Below are positions 1 through 8,100 of a DNA stretch of 64,000 nt, in pieces. Where the stretch lies: assembly GCA_020636445.1 (NCBI GenBank), contig JACJXV010000006.1, positions 56,027 to 120,026 of the forward strand, in the 5' to 3' direction. Numbering within the stretch: position 1 is the stretch's first letter; each line of letters begins with the position of its first letter. Origin of the DNA: Lewinellaceae bacterium. GTDB taxonomy: Bacteria > Bacteroidota > Bacteroidia > Chitinophagales > Saprospiraceae. The translations under genes and the position numbers were made by a program. The notes beneath the pieces were generated by a model. That model had not been told where the DNA came from and ran no database searches. It worked only from the letters and a program-made list of their open reading frames with translations.

Positions 1-881
1 CGGTTAAAAGCCTGCGGGTTTACTACGTTAAGCGACACCCCTTCCCGAGAACCATTACCCCGTACCTCCAGGTTTACACCCAATTTTCGCAGATCCGTCA
101 CTGCCGTAGTACCGAAACTAATGTCATCGGTCCAATGCGTATTTACCACTTCGTAACGGACATCTGTCTTCCGCCAGAGTATGGCCGCAACACGATACTG
201 GTCAGGAGTTGTATTAGCATCCAGGGTTATACTGCCACTAGCCAGTCCAAACCAACCTGCAGACAAAGAACCATTCACCAATTGCTTACCAAAAGAGCTT
301 TCCGTAAAGGAAGCACGAAGCACATTGCGATGTTCTACCGCATTGCCGCGATTAGCCTGCTGCTCAATCACTTTTTCTTCGATCAAGTATAACCCCAGGT
401 AATATTCACCACTGGTTCCCTGGAAAAATTCTGCTTTACCCATCGCCGTCAATACCCGGGTTTCGGGATTAAATGTAACCCGTAATCCTGCCTGACCTAG
501 TGGAGCTTTATTATTATTCGCCTGCACACTATCCCGAATAGCCTCATTCATGGCTGCTGTGGCTGTCCCAATCCTCCGCGTGTTAAAAAAAAACCAGGGC
601 TGACTTACCGCGATTTCCGCGTTTTTCAGCAAATCGGCTGCCGTTTTACTGTACAAACGACTGGTTGTACTGGAATGGGCTGCTACGACAAGGGCTTGTT
701 TATCCAGGTCATTCACCATGTTTTTGTATAAATCCCAGGCCTCATCACCACAGATGGGGCACCAGGTGGCCGTTAATTTGGTCACCATCGGGTGCTGAGA
801 TCTTTCCACGGAAATATCCTGCGCATTACTCCGCAAGGAGAAAGCCATGAGTACTAAGGAACACAGTATTATGTTACGCAT
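1..881 (-). CDS. Omp28-like secreted protein with thioredoxin-type CPIC motif (partial, 3' end outside window)
   Basis: The reading frame opens at an ATG at 881 and stays open to the window edge (about 293 residues), so the C-terminus is missing. It begins with a signal peptide ending in an Ala-Gln site near residue 21. WCPICG near residue 42 is a thioredoxin-type CxxC redox motif, followed by a thioredoxin-like fold and a beta-rich region. This order resembles the Omp28-related outer membrane proteins of Bacteroidota, which often end in a T9SS sorting domain; here that part would lie to the left of the window. It starts 31 bases after tilS on the same strand and may share its transcript. Redox or surface function is inferred from the motif only. 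Confidence 0.8.
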   Translation of the reverse strand, partial: MRNIILCSLVLMAFSLRSNAQDISVERSQHPMVTKLTATWCPICGDEAWDLYKNMVNDLDKQALVVAAHSSTTSRLYSKTAADLLKNAEIAVSQPWFFFNTRRIGTATAAMNEAIRDSVQANNNKAPLGQAGLRVTFNPETRVLTAMGKAEFFQGTSGEYYLGLYLIEEKVIEQQANRGNAVEHRNVLRASFTESSFGKQLVNGSLSAGWFGLASGSITLDANTTPDQYRVAAILWRKTDVRYEVVNTHWTDDISFGTTAVTDLRKLGVNLEVRGNGSREGVSLNVVNPQAFN

Positions 882-912
882 GGTGGTATTTTTTTTTCAA
901 ATATCGTAAGAA

Positions 913-2280
913 TCAATTATTTGTATAAGAAAAAAACCAATAAGCTTGGGTCTCTGCAGTTATTTTAACACGCTCATCGAGCCGATGCCCTACTACCCAG
1001 CAGATGTTGCCTTTCGCATCCGTCAGCAACCAATTGCGGTCTTTGGTCCAACGGTCGACCTTATTATCTAACCAGAAATCCTTGACTTTTTTATGCTGCC
1101 CGCCCATGCCAAGGGGCTGAAAGGTATCGCCTGCCTGCCAATGCCGGATCCGCAGAGGAAGGGTAACTGCAGAGGGGTCCAGGCAAGCGATGTGGGGGTC
1201 GGTGGGTATCTCCGTGGGAGATCCTTCCTTTAGGGACCATTGTATAGTGCCTCCATCCGGAAGGATTAGCATTCCCTGGTTTCCGGCAAGCGCAAACTCA
1301 GTGGTTTTTTCTTTCTTGGGTTTACTATCCACCAGCAGTACTCCCCGATCCACTAATAACCGATGGGTATTTGTGAAAAACTGTACTCCGGAATGCCCGA
1401 CTTTGGCAGCTTGTAAAATGTCTGCTACCTGGGTCCCGGTTACGCCAGTTTCCAATAACCACTGGTATAAAACGGAGGCGGGTGCTGGCCCTGCCAATAC
1501 CGCAGAAAGCTGAATGCGCAAGGATCCGTCCGCTGCGGTTTCCCTCACTCCTTTGGCCAGGCTTTCAAGGGCATAATCAACAAGTTCGCGAGCCTCACGC
1601 CAAAACCCGATGCTGCGTAAAAAGGAGGCGCGAAAAGCTGGATTGAGTTGCTCCAGCACCGGGACTAACTGGTGCCGGATGAAATTGCGAGTATAAACAT
1701 CGGTAGCATTGGATGCATCCTCCCTGTATGGGACTGCATATGCCCGCTGGTAAGCCACTAAATCCTCCCGATGCAGGTTGAGTAAGGGGCGTAGTACCTG
1801 CCCGTTGCGATAAGGGATACCACTGAGTCCGGATAACCCGGTCCCTTTACTGAGGTGGTATAGTACGGTTTCCATAGTATCGTCCGCATGATGAGCTGTA
1901 CAAACCCAGGAGAAATGGTGGGTATTACAACAATCCGAAAAAAAAGCGTACCGCAAACGCCGGGCAGCAACCTGGATGGATTCGCCTGCCTCTTCGGCGA
2001 GTTGGGCCGTAGGAAAGGATTTATTAAAGAAAGGAATCTGGCGGGAAGCAGCCCAATCGCGAACCAGGGCTTCGTCAGCATCAGAAGCAGCCCCTCGCAA
2101 CTGAAAATTGACATGAGCAACCGCAAAAGACCAGCCACTTTCCGCAAAAAGGTCAGCCATTACCATGGAATCCAGCCCCCCGCTAATGGCCAGCAGGAAC
2201 CGGTCAGTAGCAAAATCTACCTGCCCATGCTCCACGAGCACTTGCTGCATCTGCATCAATAAATCTTCCCGGCGTTTCAT
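913..2280 (-). CDS. tilS: tRNA(Ile)-lysidine synthetase TilS
   Basis: TilS attaches lysine to C34 of the CAU-anticodon tRNA-Ile in an ATP-dependent reaction, so that it reads AUA instead of AUG; it is a cytoplasmic essential enzyme. The PP-loop motif SGGLDS is at residues 33-38, and the N-type ATP pyrophosphatase domain continues through a typical AHHADD segment. The linker and a C-terminal substrate-binding domain (PLRIRHWQAGD, about residue 370) follow. At 455 residues it has full family length. It lies 50 bases downstream of aspartate kinase on the same strand, so the two are probably co-transcribed. Confidence 0.95.
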   Translation of the reverse strand: MKRREDLLMQMQQVLVEHGQVDFATDRFLLAISGGLDSMVMADLFAESGWSFAVAHVNFQLRGAASDADEALVRDWAASRQIPFFNKSFPTAQLAEEAGESIQVAARRLRYAFFSDCCNTHHFSWVCTAHHADDTMETVLYHLSKGTGLSGLSGIPYRNGQVLRPLLNLHREDLVAYQRAYAVPYREDASNATDVYTRNFIRHQLVPVLEQLNPAFRASFLRSIGFWREARELVDYALESLAKGVRETAADGSLRIQLSAVLAGPAPASVLYQWLLETGVTGTQVADILQAAKVGHSGVQFFTNTHRLLVDRGVLLVDSKPKKEKTTEFALAGNQGMLILPDGGTIQWSLKEGSPTEIPTDPHIACLDPSAVTLPLRIRHWQAGDTFQPLGMGGQHKKVKDFWLDNKVDRWTKDRNWLLTDAKGNICWVVGHRLDERVKITAETQAYWFFSYTNN

Positions 2281-2330
2281 AGGCTAAAATTGCAGATTCC
2301 TGACCGGAAAGCCAAGCCTGTTCAAAAGCT

Positions 2331-3650
2331 TTACCCTTTTGCCCGCTCCAAGGGCTGCGAACGGCGATTCATGAGGGGAACATCCTTGACCACCATCTGT
2401 ACAGTGCGACTCATCCGTTCTTCCAACATAACGATCTTTCCCCGGCGTAAATTTTCCAGTACATCCTGGTGAAAATGACGTACGGTGAGCAACTCCAGAT
2501 TCCGGTCAATGACTACTTTGAACTGTTCCTGGATCAAGGCAGCGAAGCGATCTACCTTATCGTCGATGTCATTGACACAGACGTTAAAACTGATCGCGGA
2601 GTTTTGCATAGCATTCACCTGCAGGCGCAAGTCAGCAATAATGCTGAACAGGTAGCTCATGTGGTGTTCTGCCACAAAGGAAAAGTCGCGCGTAGAAATT
2701 TGCAATAAAGCCTGGTCTTTCTCCACTGCAACTATCGGTGGATACGTATCGTCTACATCGTTTCCAATATAAGTCCCCTCTCCGGCAGGATCAATGAAGG
2801 ATTTGACGAATAAGGGAATACTCTTGTTTTGCAGGGGCTTAATCGTCTTAGGGTGAATTACCTTAGCCCCAAAATAGGTCATCTCAATCGCCTCCCGATA
2901 GGAGAGCCGGTCAATTTTGACCACATTTTCAAACAGTCGCGGATCCGCGGTAAGTACACCAGGCACATCCTTCCAGATCGTCATGCTTTCCGCATCCAGG
3001 CAATAGGAGAAAATAGCTGCCGTATAGTCAGAGCCTTCGCGGCCCAGGGTTGTGGTAAAGTTTTCGGTAGTGCTGGCAATAAACCCTTGGGTAACGACGA
3101 AGCCACCGTTTTCAATCATGGGGCGGGCTACTTTGGCGGCCCGTTCTTCCGTTTCATCCCACTGTACCCAGCCTTCTCTAAAGATATCGTCGGTGAGGAT
3201 GACATCCCGGGCATCAAGCCACTGGGCCGGCAGATTTACCTGATTGAGATAGGCATGGACAATCCGTGAAGAAACGAGCTCTCCTACCCCGATGATCTGG
3301 TCATACATGTAATCATAATTCTCGTGCGGGGCTTCGTCCAGTACCCAGTCGACCTCCACAAAGACATCATTCACCAGCGCATAGGCATCGTGATCCTTAG
3401 GCAGCAACGCATCCATGATCCGGTAATGAGTGGCCTTAACGTCTTCAAGCAACCCACGGGCCGTGCCGTCCTGCCGGGCATGGGCTTCCACTACCTTCTC
3501 CAGTGCATTGGTGGTTTTCCCCATGGCTGACACCACTATAATCAGGTTTTCTTTGCTGAACCCCTGTAAAATATTTCCTACGTGCTTGATGGCTTCGGCA
3601 TCTTTTAAAGACGATCCACCAAACTTGAAAACCTTCACGTTCTTCTTCAT
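2331..3650 (-). CDS. aspartate kinase (monofunctional)
   Basis: This enzyme phosphorylates L-aspartate, the first step toward lysine/diaminopimelate, threonine and methionine. The amino acid kinase signature KFGGSS is at residues 9-14 and GREGSDYTA lies near residue 205. The C-terminal quarter (from about residue 305) has the layout of tandem ACT domains, which in this family bind feedback inhibitors. No homoserine dehydrogenase domain is fused, since the protein stops at 439 residues. dapF of the same pathway is at 51997-52800, far away. The upstream region to 3855 holds a heptad tract and a non-coding repeat element. Confidence 0.93.
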   Translation of the reverse strand: MKKNVKVFKFGGSSLKDAEAIKHVGNILQGFSKENLIIVVSAMGKTTNALEKVVEAHARQDGTARGLLEDVKATHYRIMDALLPKDHDAYALVNDVFVEVDWVLDEAPHENYDYMYDQIIGVGELVSSRIVHAYLNQVNLPAQWLDARDVILTDDIFREGWVQWDETEERAAKVARPMIENGGFVVTQGFIASTTENFTTTLGREGSDYTAAIFSYCLDAESMTIWKDVPGVLTADPRLFENVVKIDRLSYREAIEMTYFGAKVIHPKTIKPLQNKSIPLFVKSFIDPAGEGTYIGNDVDDTYPPIVAVEKDQALLQISTRDFSFVAEHHMSYLFSIIADLRLQVNAMQNSAISFNVCVNDIDDKVDRFAALIQEQFKVVIDRNLELLTVRHFHQDVLENLRRGKIVMLEERMSRTVQMVVKDVPLMNRRSQPLERAKG

Positions 3651-3672
3651 CCTTATATGTGGTATTCGTTCC

Positions 3673-3700
3673 TGGTTATTGGTTACTAGTTACTAGTACT
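3673..3700. repeat. 7-bp-period tandem repeat (TGGTTAT/TGGTTAC/TAGTTAC type)
   Basis: Four consecutive heptamers differing by one or two bases lie just upstream of aspartate kinase and directly abut the element at 3702-3855. Related heptamers occur in many intergenic spaces of this window. Confidence 0.75.
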
Positions 3701-3701
3701 T

Positions 3702-3855
3702 TGTTAACTATGAATTTAGGGGTTCATATATCCCCCGAAAAAACCTCCCGGATTTTCCTTTGCGCCTGATTATTCAGCGAAATTTCTCGCAACGACGCAA
3801 CGAAACATAGCGATGTCGCTTCACGTTTCACAAACCCTTAATTTCAAAATTGACA
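3702..3855 (+). mobile_element. non-coding repeat element, family 2, copy 1 (inverted relative to copy at 37291-37451)
   Basis: This 154-bp block matches the reverse complement of 37291-37451 over its whole length with scattered mismatches. The longest common stretch surrounds GCGCCTGATTATTCA and CGAAATTTCTCGCAACGACG. The ends are imperfect inverted repeats of the form TGTCAANTNNGAAWTTA. Both copies are flanked by heptad repeats. There is no convincing reading frame. I infer a MITE-like or structured-RNA repeat; no transposase gene is visible in the window. Confidence 0.65.
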
Positions 3856-4125
3856 GGCTACTGGTAACGGATAACTTGTTATTGATTTGCTGATCGCTGC
3901 TGCCACAGCCTGCGGATTGAGCTATTCACTAACTCTAACGAAGGTTTTTTGTGAACAGCAGCGTCCAAATCGGCCCCAAAGATAGCATTTCGTCCGATGC
4001 CTGCGAAATTGCCAGACGGATTTCCACGCCTGGGCAGCTATGGGACTTTCAATGGGCAAAAATCACTCCATGGCTAACGCCTAACGCCCGGAAAACTGTA
4101 CTTTTAACATTCAAAATTACAACAC
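3856..4125. other. intergenic region between aspartate kinase and amidase
   Basis: No gene with a start codon is seen. On the minus strand TATCTTTG at 3974-3981 fits the Bacteroidota -7 consensus and could serve aspartate kinase with a leader of about 300 bases. On the plus strand TACTTTTA near 4098 is a weaker candidate for the amidase gene. Confidence 0.3.
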
Positions 4126-5793
4126 ATGACTAAGCAACTATTTACCAGAAAAACCTTTTCCCTTATAGGTTTGCTCGCCATTGCCTTTTGCAGTGGTGCC
4201 TTTGTCAATCATTTCCTGGCGGATGAAATTACCCGGGCCGATGTGCAATCCGCAGCAAAAATTATCGGGCTTTCGTTTACTGACAGCGAGATTGACACCT
4301 TGCTTTCCGGGTTGGAAGACAATCGCAAAGCCTATGAAAGCAATCGTCAGCAGGATATTCCCAATGCCTGGTCGCCAGCGCTCCATTTCAATCCGCAGCC
4401 CACTGGCTTTGTAATGCCCACGGGCCCTTCCAAAGTTACCTACCGGAAAGCGGGTAAAGTACAGCTCCCCGCCAATCGCGATGACCTGGCCTGGTATTCG
4501 GTCGCTGAATTAGGCGAGCTGGTACGCACCCGCAAAATTAGCTCCGTGGAACTAACCCAGTTTTTCCTGGAACGCCTCAAGAAATACGATCCGGTACTGC
4601 ACTGCGTAATCAGCCTCACCGAGGAGCGAGCGATGGAACAAGCCCGCCGCGCTGATGCCGAAATAAAAGCCGGCAAGTACCGCGGGCCGCTGCACGGCAT
4701 ACCTTACGGCGCCAAGGACCTCCTGGCCACCAGCACCTATACGACCACCTGGGGGGCGATGCCTTATAAAGACCAAAAATTCGATTACGATGCCGCGGTC
4801 ATCCAACGGCTCGAACAAGCGGGCGCGGTACTGGTAGCTAAAACCACCTTAGGCGCGCTGGCGATGGGTGATGTCTGGTTCGGCGAACGCACCCGCAACC
4901 CCTGGGATACCAATAGTGGCTCCAGCGGATCTTCGGCCGGAAGTGCTTCGGCCGTCGCTGCCGGGTTGTTACCCTTCGCTATTGGCACCGAGACGCTGGG
5001 CTCCATCGTTTCCCCCTCTACCGTTTGCGGCACAACGGGCTTACGTCCTACGTTTGGTCGGGTAAGCCGCTACGGAGCAATGGCCCTGTCGTGGTCGATG
5101 GATAAAATTGGCCCCATCACCCGGAATGTGGAAGATTGCGCTATGGTGTTCAACGCCATCTACGGGCCTGATGGCCGCGACCTTAGTGTGGTGAACGCCC
5201 CATTCCGCTACGACGCTAATCAGGACGTAAAAACGATCAAAATCGGGTACCTGAAATCGGATTTTGCCCGCACCTACCCCTTCAAGCAGCAGGACAGTAT
5301 TGCCCTGGCCACCCTGCAAAGCCTGGGATACACCCTGATCCCGATCGAACTGCCGCAGATGCCAGACATCAGTGTAATTCTAACTGCAGAAGCAGGTGCC
5401 GCCTTTGATGAACTTACCCGCTCCAATCGCGATGATTTGCTGGTCCGGCAGGACCGCAATGCCTGGCCAACAACCTTCCGGGAATCGCGGTTTATCCCCG
5501 CAGTGGAATACATTCAGGCGAACCGCCTGCGCACCAAACTCATTGAAGATATGCAGCGCGAGGTTTTCTCCAGGGTGGATGTATACATCAACCCCTCCTG
5601 GGTAGGCTCCAGCCTGCGCATTACGAATTACACCGGTCATCCAGCCGTAGTGCTGCCCAATGGTTTCCGCAATGGCCGCCCCACCAGTATCACCTTTACC
5701 GGGAAATTATACGATGAGGGCACCGTTTTGCGCGTAGCCCGCGCCTACCAGGATGCAACGGATCACCACCGTAAGCATCCGGAGAATTTTTAA
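4126..5793 (+). CDS. exported amidase-signature family hydrolase
   Basis: Members of this family hydrolyse amide bonds with a Ser-cisSer-Lys triad. The candidate residues are all present: Lys197 in GIPYGAKD, the cis-Ser in GSSGSSAG (265-272) and the nucleophile Ser293 in GTETLGS. Residues 10-30 form a hydrophobic signal or anchor segment, and about 80 residues precede the amidase domain, so the protein is probably periplasmic or membrane-anchored. That argues against a GatA role in tRNA amidation. The substrate cannot be told from sequence. It is monocistronic, followed by more than 800 bases of repeats. Confidence 0.88.
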   Translation: MTKQLFTRKTFSLIGLLAIAFCSGAFVNHFLADEITRADVQSAAKIIGLSFTDSEIDTLLSGLEDNRKAYESNRQQDIPNAWSPALHFNPQPTGFVMPTGPSKVTYRKAGKVQLPANRDDLAWYSVAELGELVRTRKISSVELTQFFLERLKKYDPVLHCVISLTEERAMEQARRADAEIKAGKYRGPLHGIPYGAKDLLATSTYTTTWGAMPYKDQKFDYDAAVIQRLEQAGAVLVAKTTLGALAMGDVWFGERTRNPWDTNSGSSGSSAGSASAVAAGLLPFAIGTETLGSIVSPSTVCGTTGLRPTFGRVSRYGAMALSWSMDKIGPITRNVEDCAMVFNAIYGPDGRDLSVVNAPFRYDANQDVKTIKIGYLKSDFARTYPFKQQDSIALATLQSLGYTLIPIELPQMPDISVILTAEAGAAFDELTRSNRDDLLVRQDRNAWPTTFRESRFIPAVEYIQANRLRTKLIEDMQREVFSRVDVYINPSWVGSSLRITNYTGHPAVVLPNGFRNGRPTSITFTGKLYDEGTVLRVARAYQDATDHHRKHPENF

Positions 5794-5804
5794 TTGAAAT
5801 TGGA

Positions 5805-5908
5805 AACTTGCCCGCCTCCGGCGGGTCAGAAATTGGAAATCAGGGTGTACATACCGGTTTCCAATTTCTAATTTCTAATTTCTAATTTCTAATTTCTAAT
5901 TTCTAATT
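5805..5908. repeat. heptad-repeat tract with inserted GC-rich palindrome
   Basis: A segment of the AAATTGGA type is interrupted by the palindrome CCCGCCTCCGGCGGG at about 5811-5825 and then runs into six TTTCTAA-phase heptamers (5868-5908). The palindrome sits between GAAACTTG and TCAGAAAT; the same flanks surround a different palindrome at 7317 and a variant at 41428. Confidence 0.85.
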
Positions 5909-6470
5909 AGGGGTGTAAAGAAAAATTAAACTGGACTTTAACCGTTTTTAAAAAACACATTCCAATATGAATTTCTTAGCCATATCGCGAGGCAGGTTTT
6001 GGCTTTTTAGCCTTATGGGAAGAAAAAATGATCACATACTGAATTGACCTCATTTAGGTGTACCTTCTTTTTTTCTTGGCAAAAAAAGAAGCAAAAAACC
6101 CAAGGCTGTTACCACTGGCGCTAAAATGAAGCGGCAATCAGGATAACATTTCAACCTTGGTGCAGCATTTTTTCTGGGCACTGCACTGCCGGAAAGAAAC
6201 TCGCCTTACCCTGCGAATCATGATCTATCGTTTTGATTATCAAAATATTGTTTTTTGCTATTGATAATTGTCTCGGCTCAAACACCTTTCCGGCGGACGT
6301 TTCGTTGGCTTCTATATCTACTAAAGGCCGCTTCATTTCTTCACGCGCCACCGGTAAAGGCCGATTAAAAAAGTTATTAACCTGCATGACCGCTCAAATG
6401 GCTAAAGCCCAGCTTAGATTCCACGAAATTTCATTGAAATTATAGGGTAAATATTTTTCTTTACAGCCCT
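5909..6470 (+). mobile_element. non-coding MITE-like element, family 1, copy 1
   Basis: This 562-bp element has terminal inverted repeats: AGGGGTGTAAAGAAAAATTA at 5909-5928 and the reverse complement of AGGGCTGTAAAGAAAAATA at its right end (to 6470). An internal 12-bp perfect inverted repeat (AAATGAAGCGGC, 6124-6135 with 6327-6338) shows it can fold. TTTCTAA-type heptads continue in phase on both sides, as if the element had inserted into a tract with a TAATT target duplication. The first 59 bases recur without mismatch at 63941-63999. No protein-coding frame looks real. The remaining 157 bases to the next gene show nothing further. Confidence 0.75.
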
Positions 6471-6627
6471 AATTTCTAATTTCTAATTTCCATAATACAT
6501 TTTACTACCTGAACACCCTCGCTCCTCCCTGACAAATATCATTGATAAAGTCCTGCATTTAAGCTATCTAGTTTTAGCAGAATTCACCTCAAACCACCCG
6601 CAGTGTTCACGCTAAATCCTAACCACT

Positions 6628-7281
6628 ATGAAACTGCTGTGGTCCCATTCCAGCCGACGCGCTGTATCCTTGTTTCTCGCTGCTATTACGATGGTTTATT
6701 TGACGGGGTGTAACTCTTATCAGGTCCTTAAGAAGGAAGGAAATTATATAAAGAAAATAGAGTCTATGCAAGCGACAAAAAAGTTGTTCTTGCATAACGG
6801 TAATGAGGTATTTCAAATTAAAAACTACACTGTTTTTAATAAAACCGATCTTCGACTAGAATTAGCCCATCCGGTGTGGGATACCATTACCGTGATTCAA
6901 AAGGCTAAAAAGTCAACAAACATGGCTGGGGTTTCCCAGGATATGGTTATCGATACAGTTACTTACCCCCCTTACTATTACGCTAACCAAGATGGTTTTT
7001 TTCAAATTCAAGCAAAAGAGAAAGAAAAAATCCCCTACAGGAAGTATAGTTCAATTCTCAAGGAAGTTCATATCTATACCAACAGTTACTTGGCGTATCT
7101 GACAATAGGGGAAAATGTGTTATCGATTTACCAAGTTCAGCAAGTAAGGATCATTGAGGATGGTTCCGCAAAGTTAATAACTGCAACCATCGGAGTAGCG
7201 TTGCTAATATTACTGCTAACATCAATGGGCGACTATCCTGCAGGTTTAAGTTTTCCCTATGATTTTTTCTTACCTGGATAA
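6628..7281 (+). CDS. lipoprotein of unknown function
   Basis: I do not recognise this 217-residue protein. A signal peptide ends in the lipobox LTGC (Cys28), so it should be lipid-anchored. The middle is a mixed alpha/beta region with no familiar motif. A hydrophobic helix near residues 185-200 (LITATIGVALLILLLTS) precedes a short tail rich in Pro, Gly and Phe. Codon use is AT-richer than that of neighbours (many Lys, Asn and Ile codons), which may indicate relaxed selection or transfer. It stands alone between repeat-filled regions, so context gives no function. Confidence 0.75.
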   Translation: MKLLWSHSSRRAVSLFLAAITMVYLTGCNSYQVLKKEGNYIKKIESMQATKKLFLHNGNEVFQIKNYTVFNKTDLRLELAHPVWDTITVIQKAKKSTNMAGVSQDMVIDTVTYPPYYYANQDGFFQIQAKEKEKIPYRKYSSILKEVHIYTNSYLAYLTIGENVLSIYQVQQVRIIEDGSAKLITATIGVALLILLLTSMGDYPAGLSFPYDFFLPG

Positions 7282-7299
7282 CCAGGGAGAATTTTTAAA

Positions 7300-7385
7300 G
7301 GGAAATCGGAAACTTGCCCCGACTGCTTCGAAGTCAGAAATCAGGGTATAACTTACTAGTTTCTAGTTTCCAATTTCTAATTCCC
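7300..7385. repeat. heptad-repeat tract with CCCCGACTGC-type palindrome
   Basis: The order is GAAACTTG, the palindrome GCCCCGACTGCTTCGAAGTC, then TCAGAAAT and CTAGTTT/CTAATTT heptamers up to 7385. The tract touches the 3' end of the thioredoxin-like gene on the minus strand and could lie in its transcript. Confidence 0.75.
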
Positions 7386-7931
7386 CTACTGCAACATCTT
7401 CGCCAAATCCCGCTCCAGGGTGGTCTCAGGGTATTCGATGATGCGGCCCAATTCCTGGCCATTGCGGCGCACGATGATGGTAGGTACCAGGGTCACGTCA
7501 AATTGTTCTTCTTCCGGCCCGGGCATGGCTTTCTCGCGGTCGAGCGCATACACCGTCAGCTTATCCTCCGGAAATTTTACCTGATCGAGAATTTTGTAAA
7601 AAGGCGGTACGTTGGCCTGGCTATCCGAACACCAGGTACCGAGAAACATAACGATATCGACTCCCTCCCAGTTGAGACTTGCCAGGCGATTCGCATCAAC
7701 GGTATATTCCTGGTAGGTAGCCGGAAACCAATCGGCGCCAATGATCTCTGCTAATCCCTGCCGGTTTACACGTCCCAGCAAAATATCCTCTCCTTCGGAA
7801 GAAACGGCTTTTTGGTTGATCATAGCTGCTTGCTTAGCCTGCCCGGTGGTTTTGGGGGAGCAGGCACTAAATCCCAGACTGAGGCTCAGTAAAAAGAAGA
7901 GCCCCCATACTTGTCGAAAAAATAGTTTCAT
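7386..7931 (-). CDS. thioredoxin-like lipoprotein with single catalytic Cys
   Basis: The protein has 181 residues. The signal peptide ends in the lipobox FSAC (Cys24), giving a lipid-anchored periplasmic protein. The thioredoxin fold starts near residue 90. The usual WCxxC is here WCSDS: the resolving Cys is replaced by Ser while the first Cys is kept. The cis-Pro region (TLVPTIIV) is present. Family members act as thiol-disulfide oxidoreductases; with one Cys it may bind or trap substrate, or work with another thiol. No partner gene lies beside it. Confidence 0.85.
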   Translation of the reverse strand: MKLFFRQVWGLFFLLSLSLGFSACSPKTTGQAKQAAMINQKAVSSEGEDILLGRVNRQGLAEIIGADWFPATYQEYTVDANRLASLNWEGVDIVMFLGTWCSDSQANVPPFYKILDQVKFPEDKLTVYALDREKAMPGPEEEQFDVTLVPTIIVRRNGQELGRIIEYPETTLERDLAKMLQ

Positions 7932-8100
7932 GGCGATCTGTTAATGGGTTAATGCTAAAATAGCAAGCCAAATATAAACAGCGATCCGTTGAAAAATGCT
8001 GACATTTATGCAACAAAAGAATTATTCGGGTGATTTCTTTCGCGTATGCAACGCCTGGTCGGCCATAACCTATTCTTCGCATGTATGAGGGCTAAACAAT

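Noticed and set aside
3879..4037. Minus-strand frame of about 53 codons with protein-like composition (includes GNFAGIGRNAIFGADLD)
   Set aside because: No start codon and no recognisable domain; could be a gene remnant, but the evidence is too thin.
4126..5793. Amidase as GatA of the GatCAB complex (with gatC at 35097)
   Set aside because: It has a signal or anchor segment and an 80-residue N-terminal extension, which a cytoplasmic tRNA amidotransferase subunit would not have.
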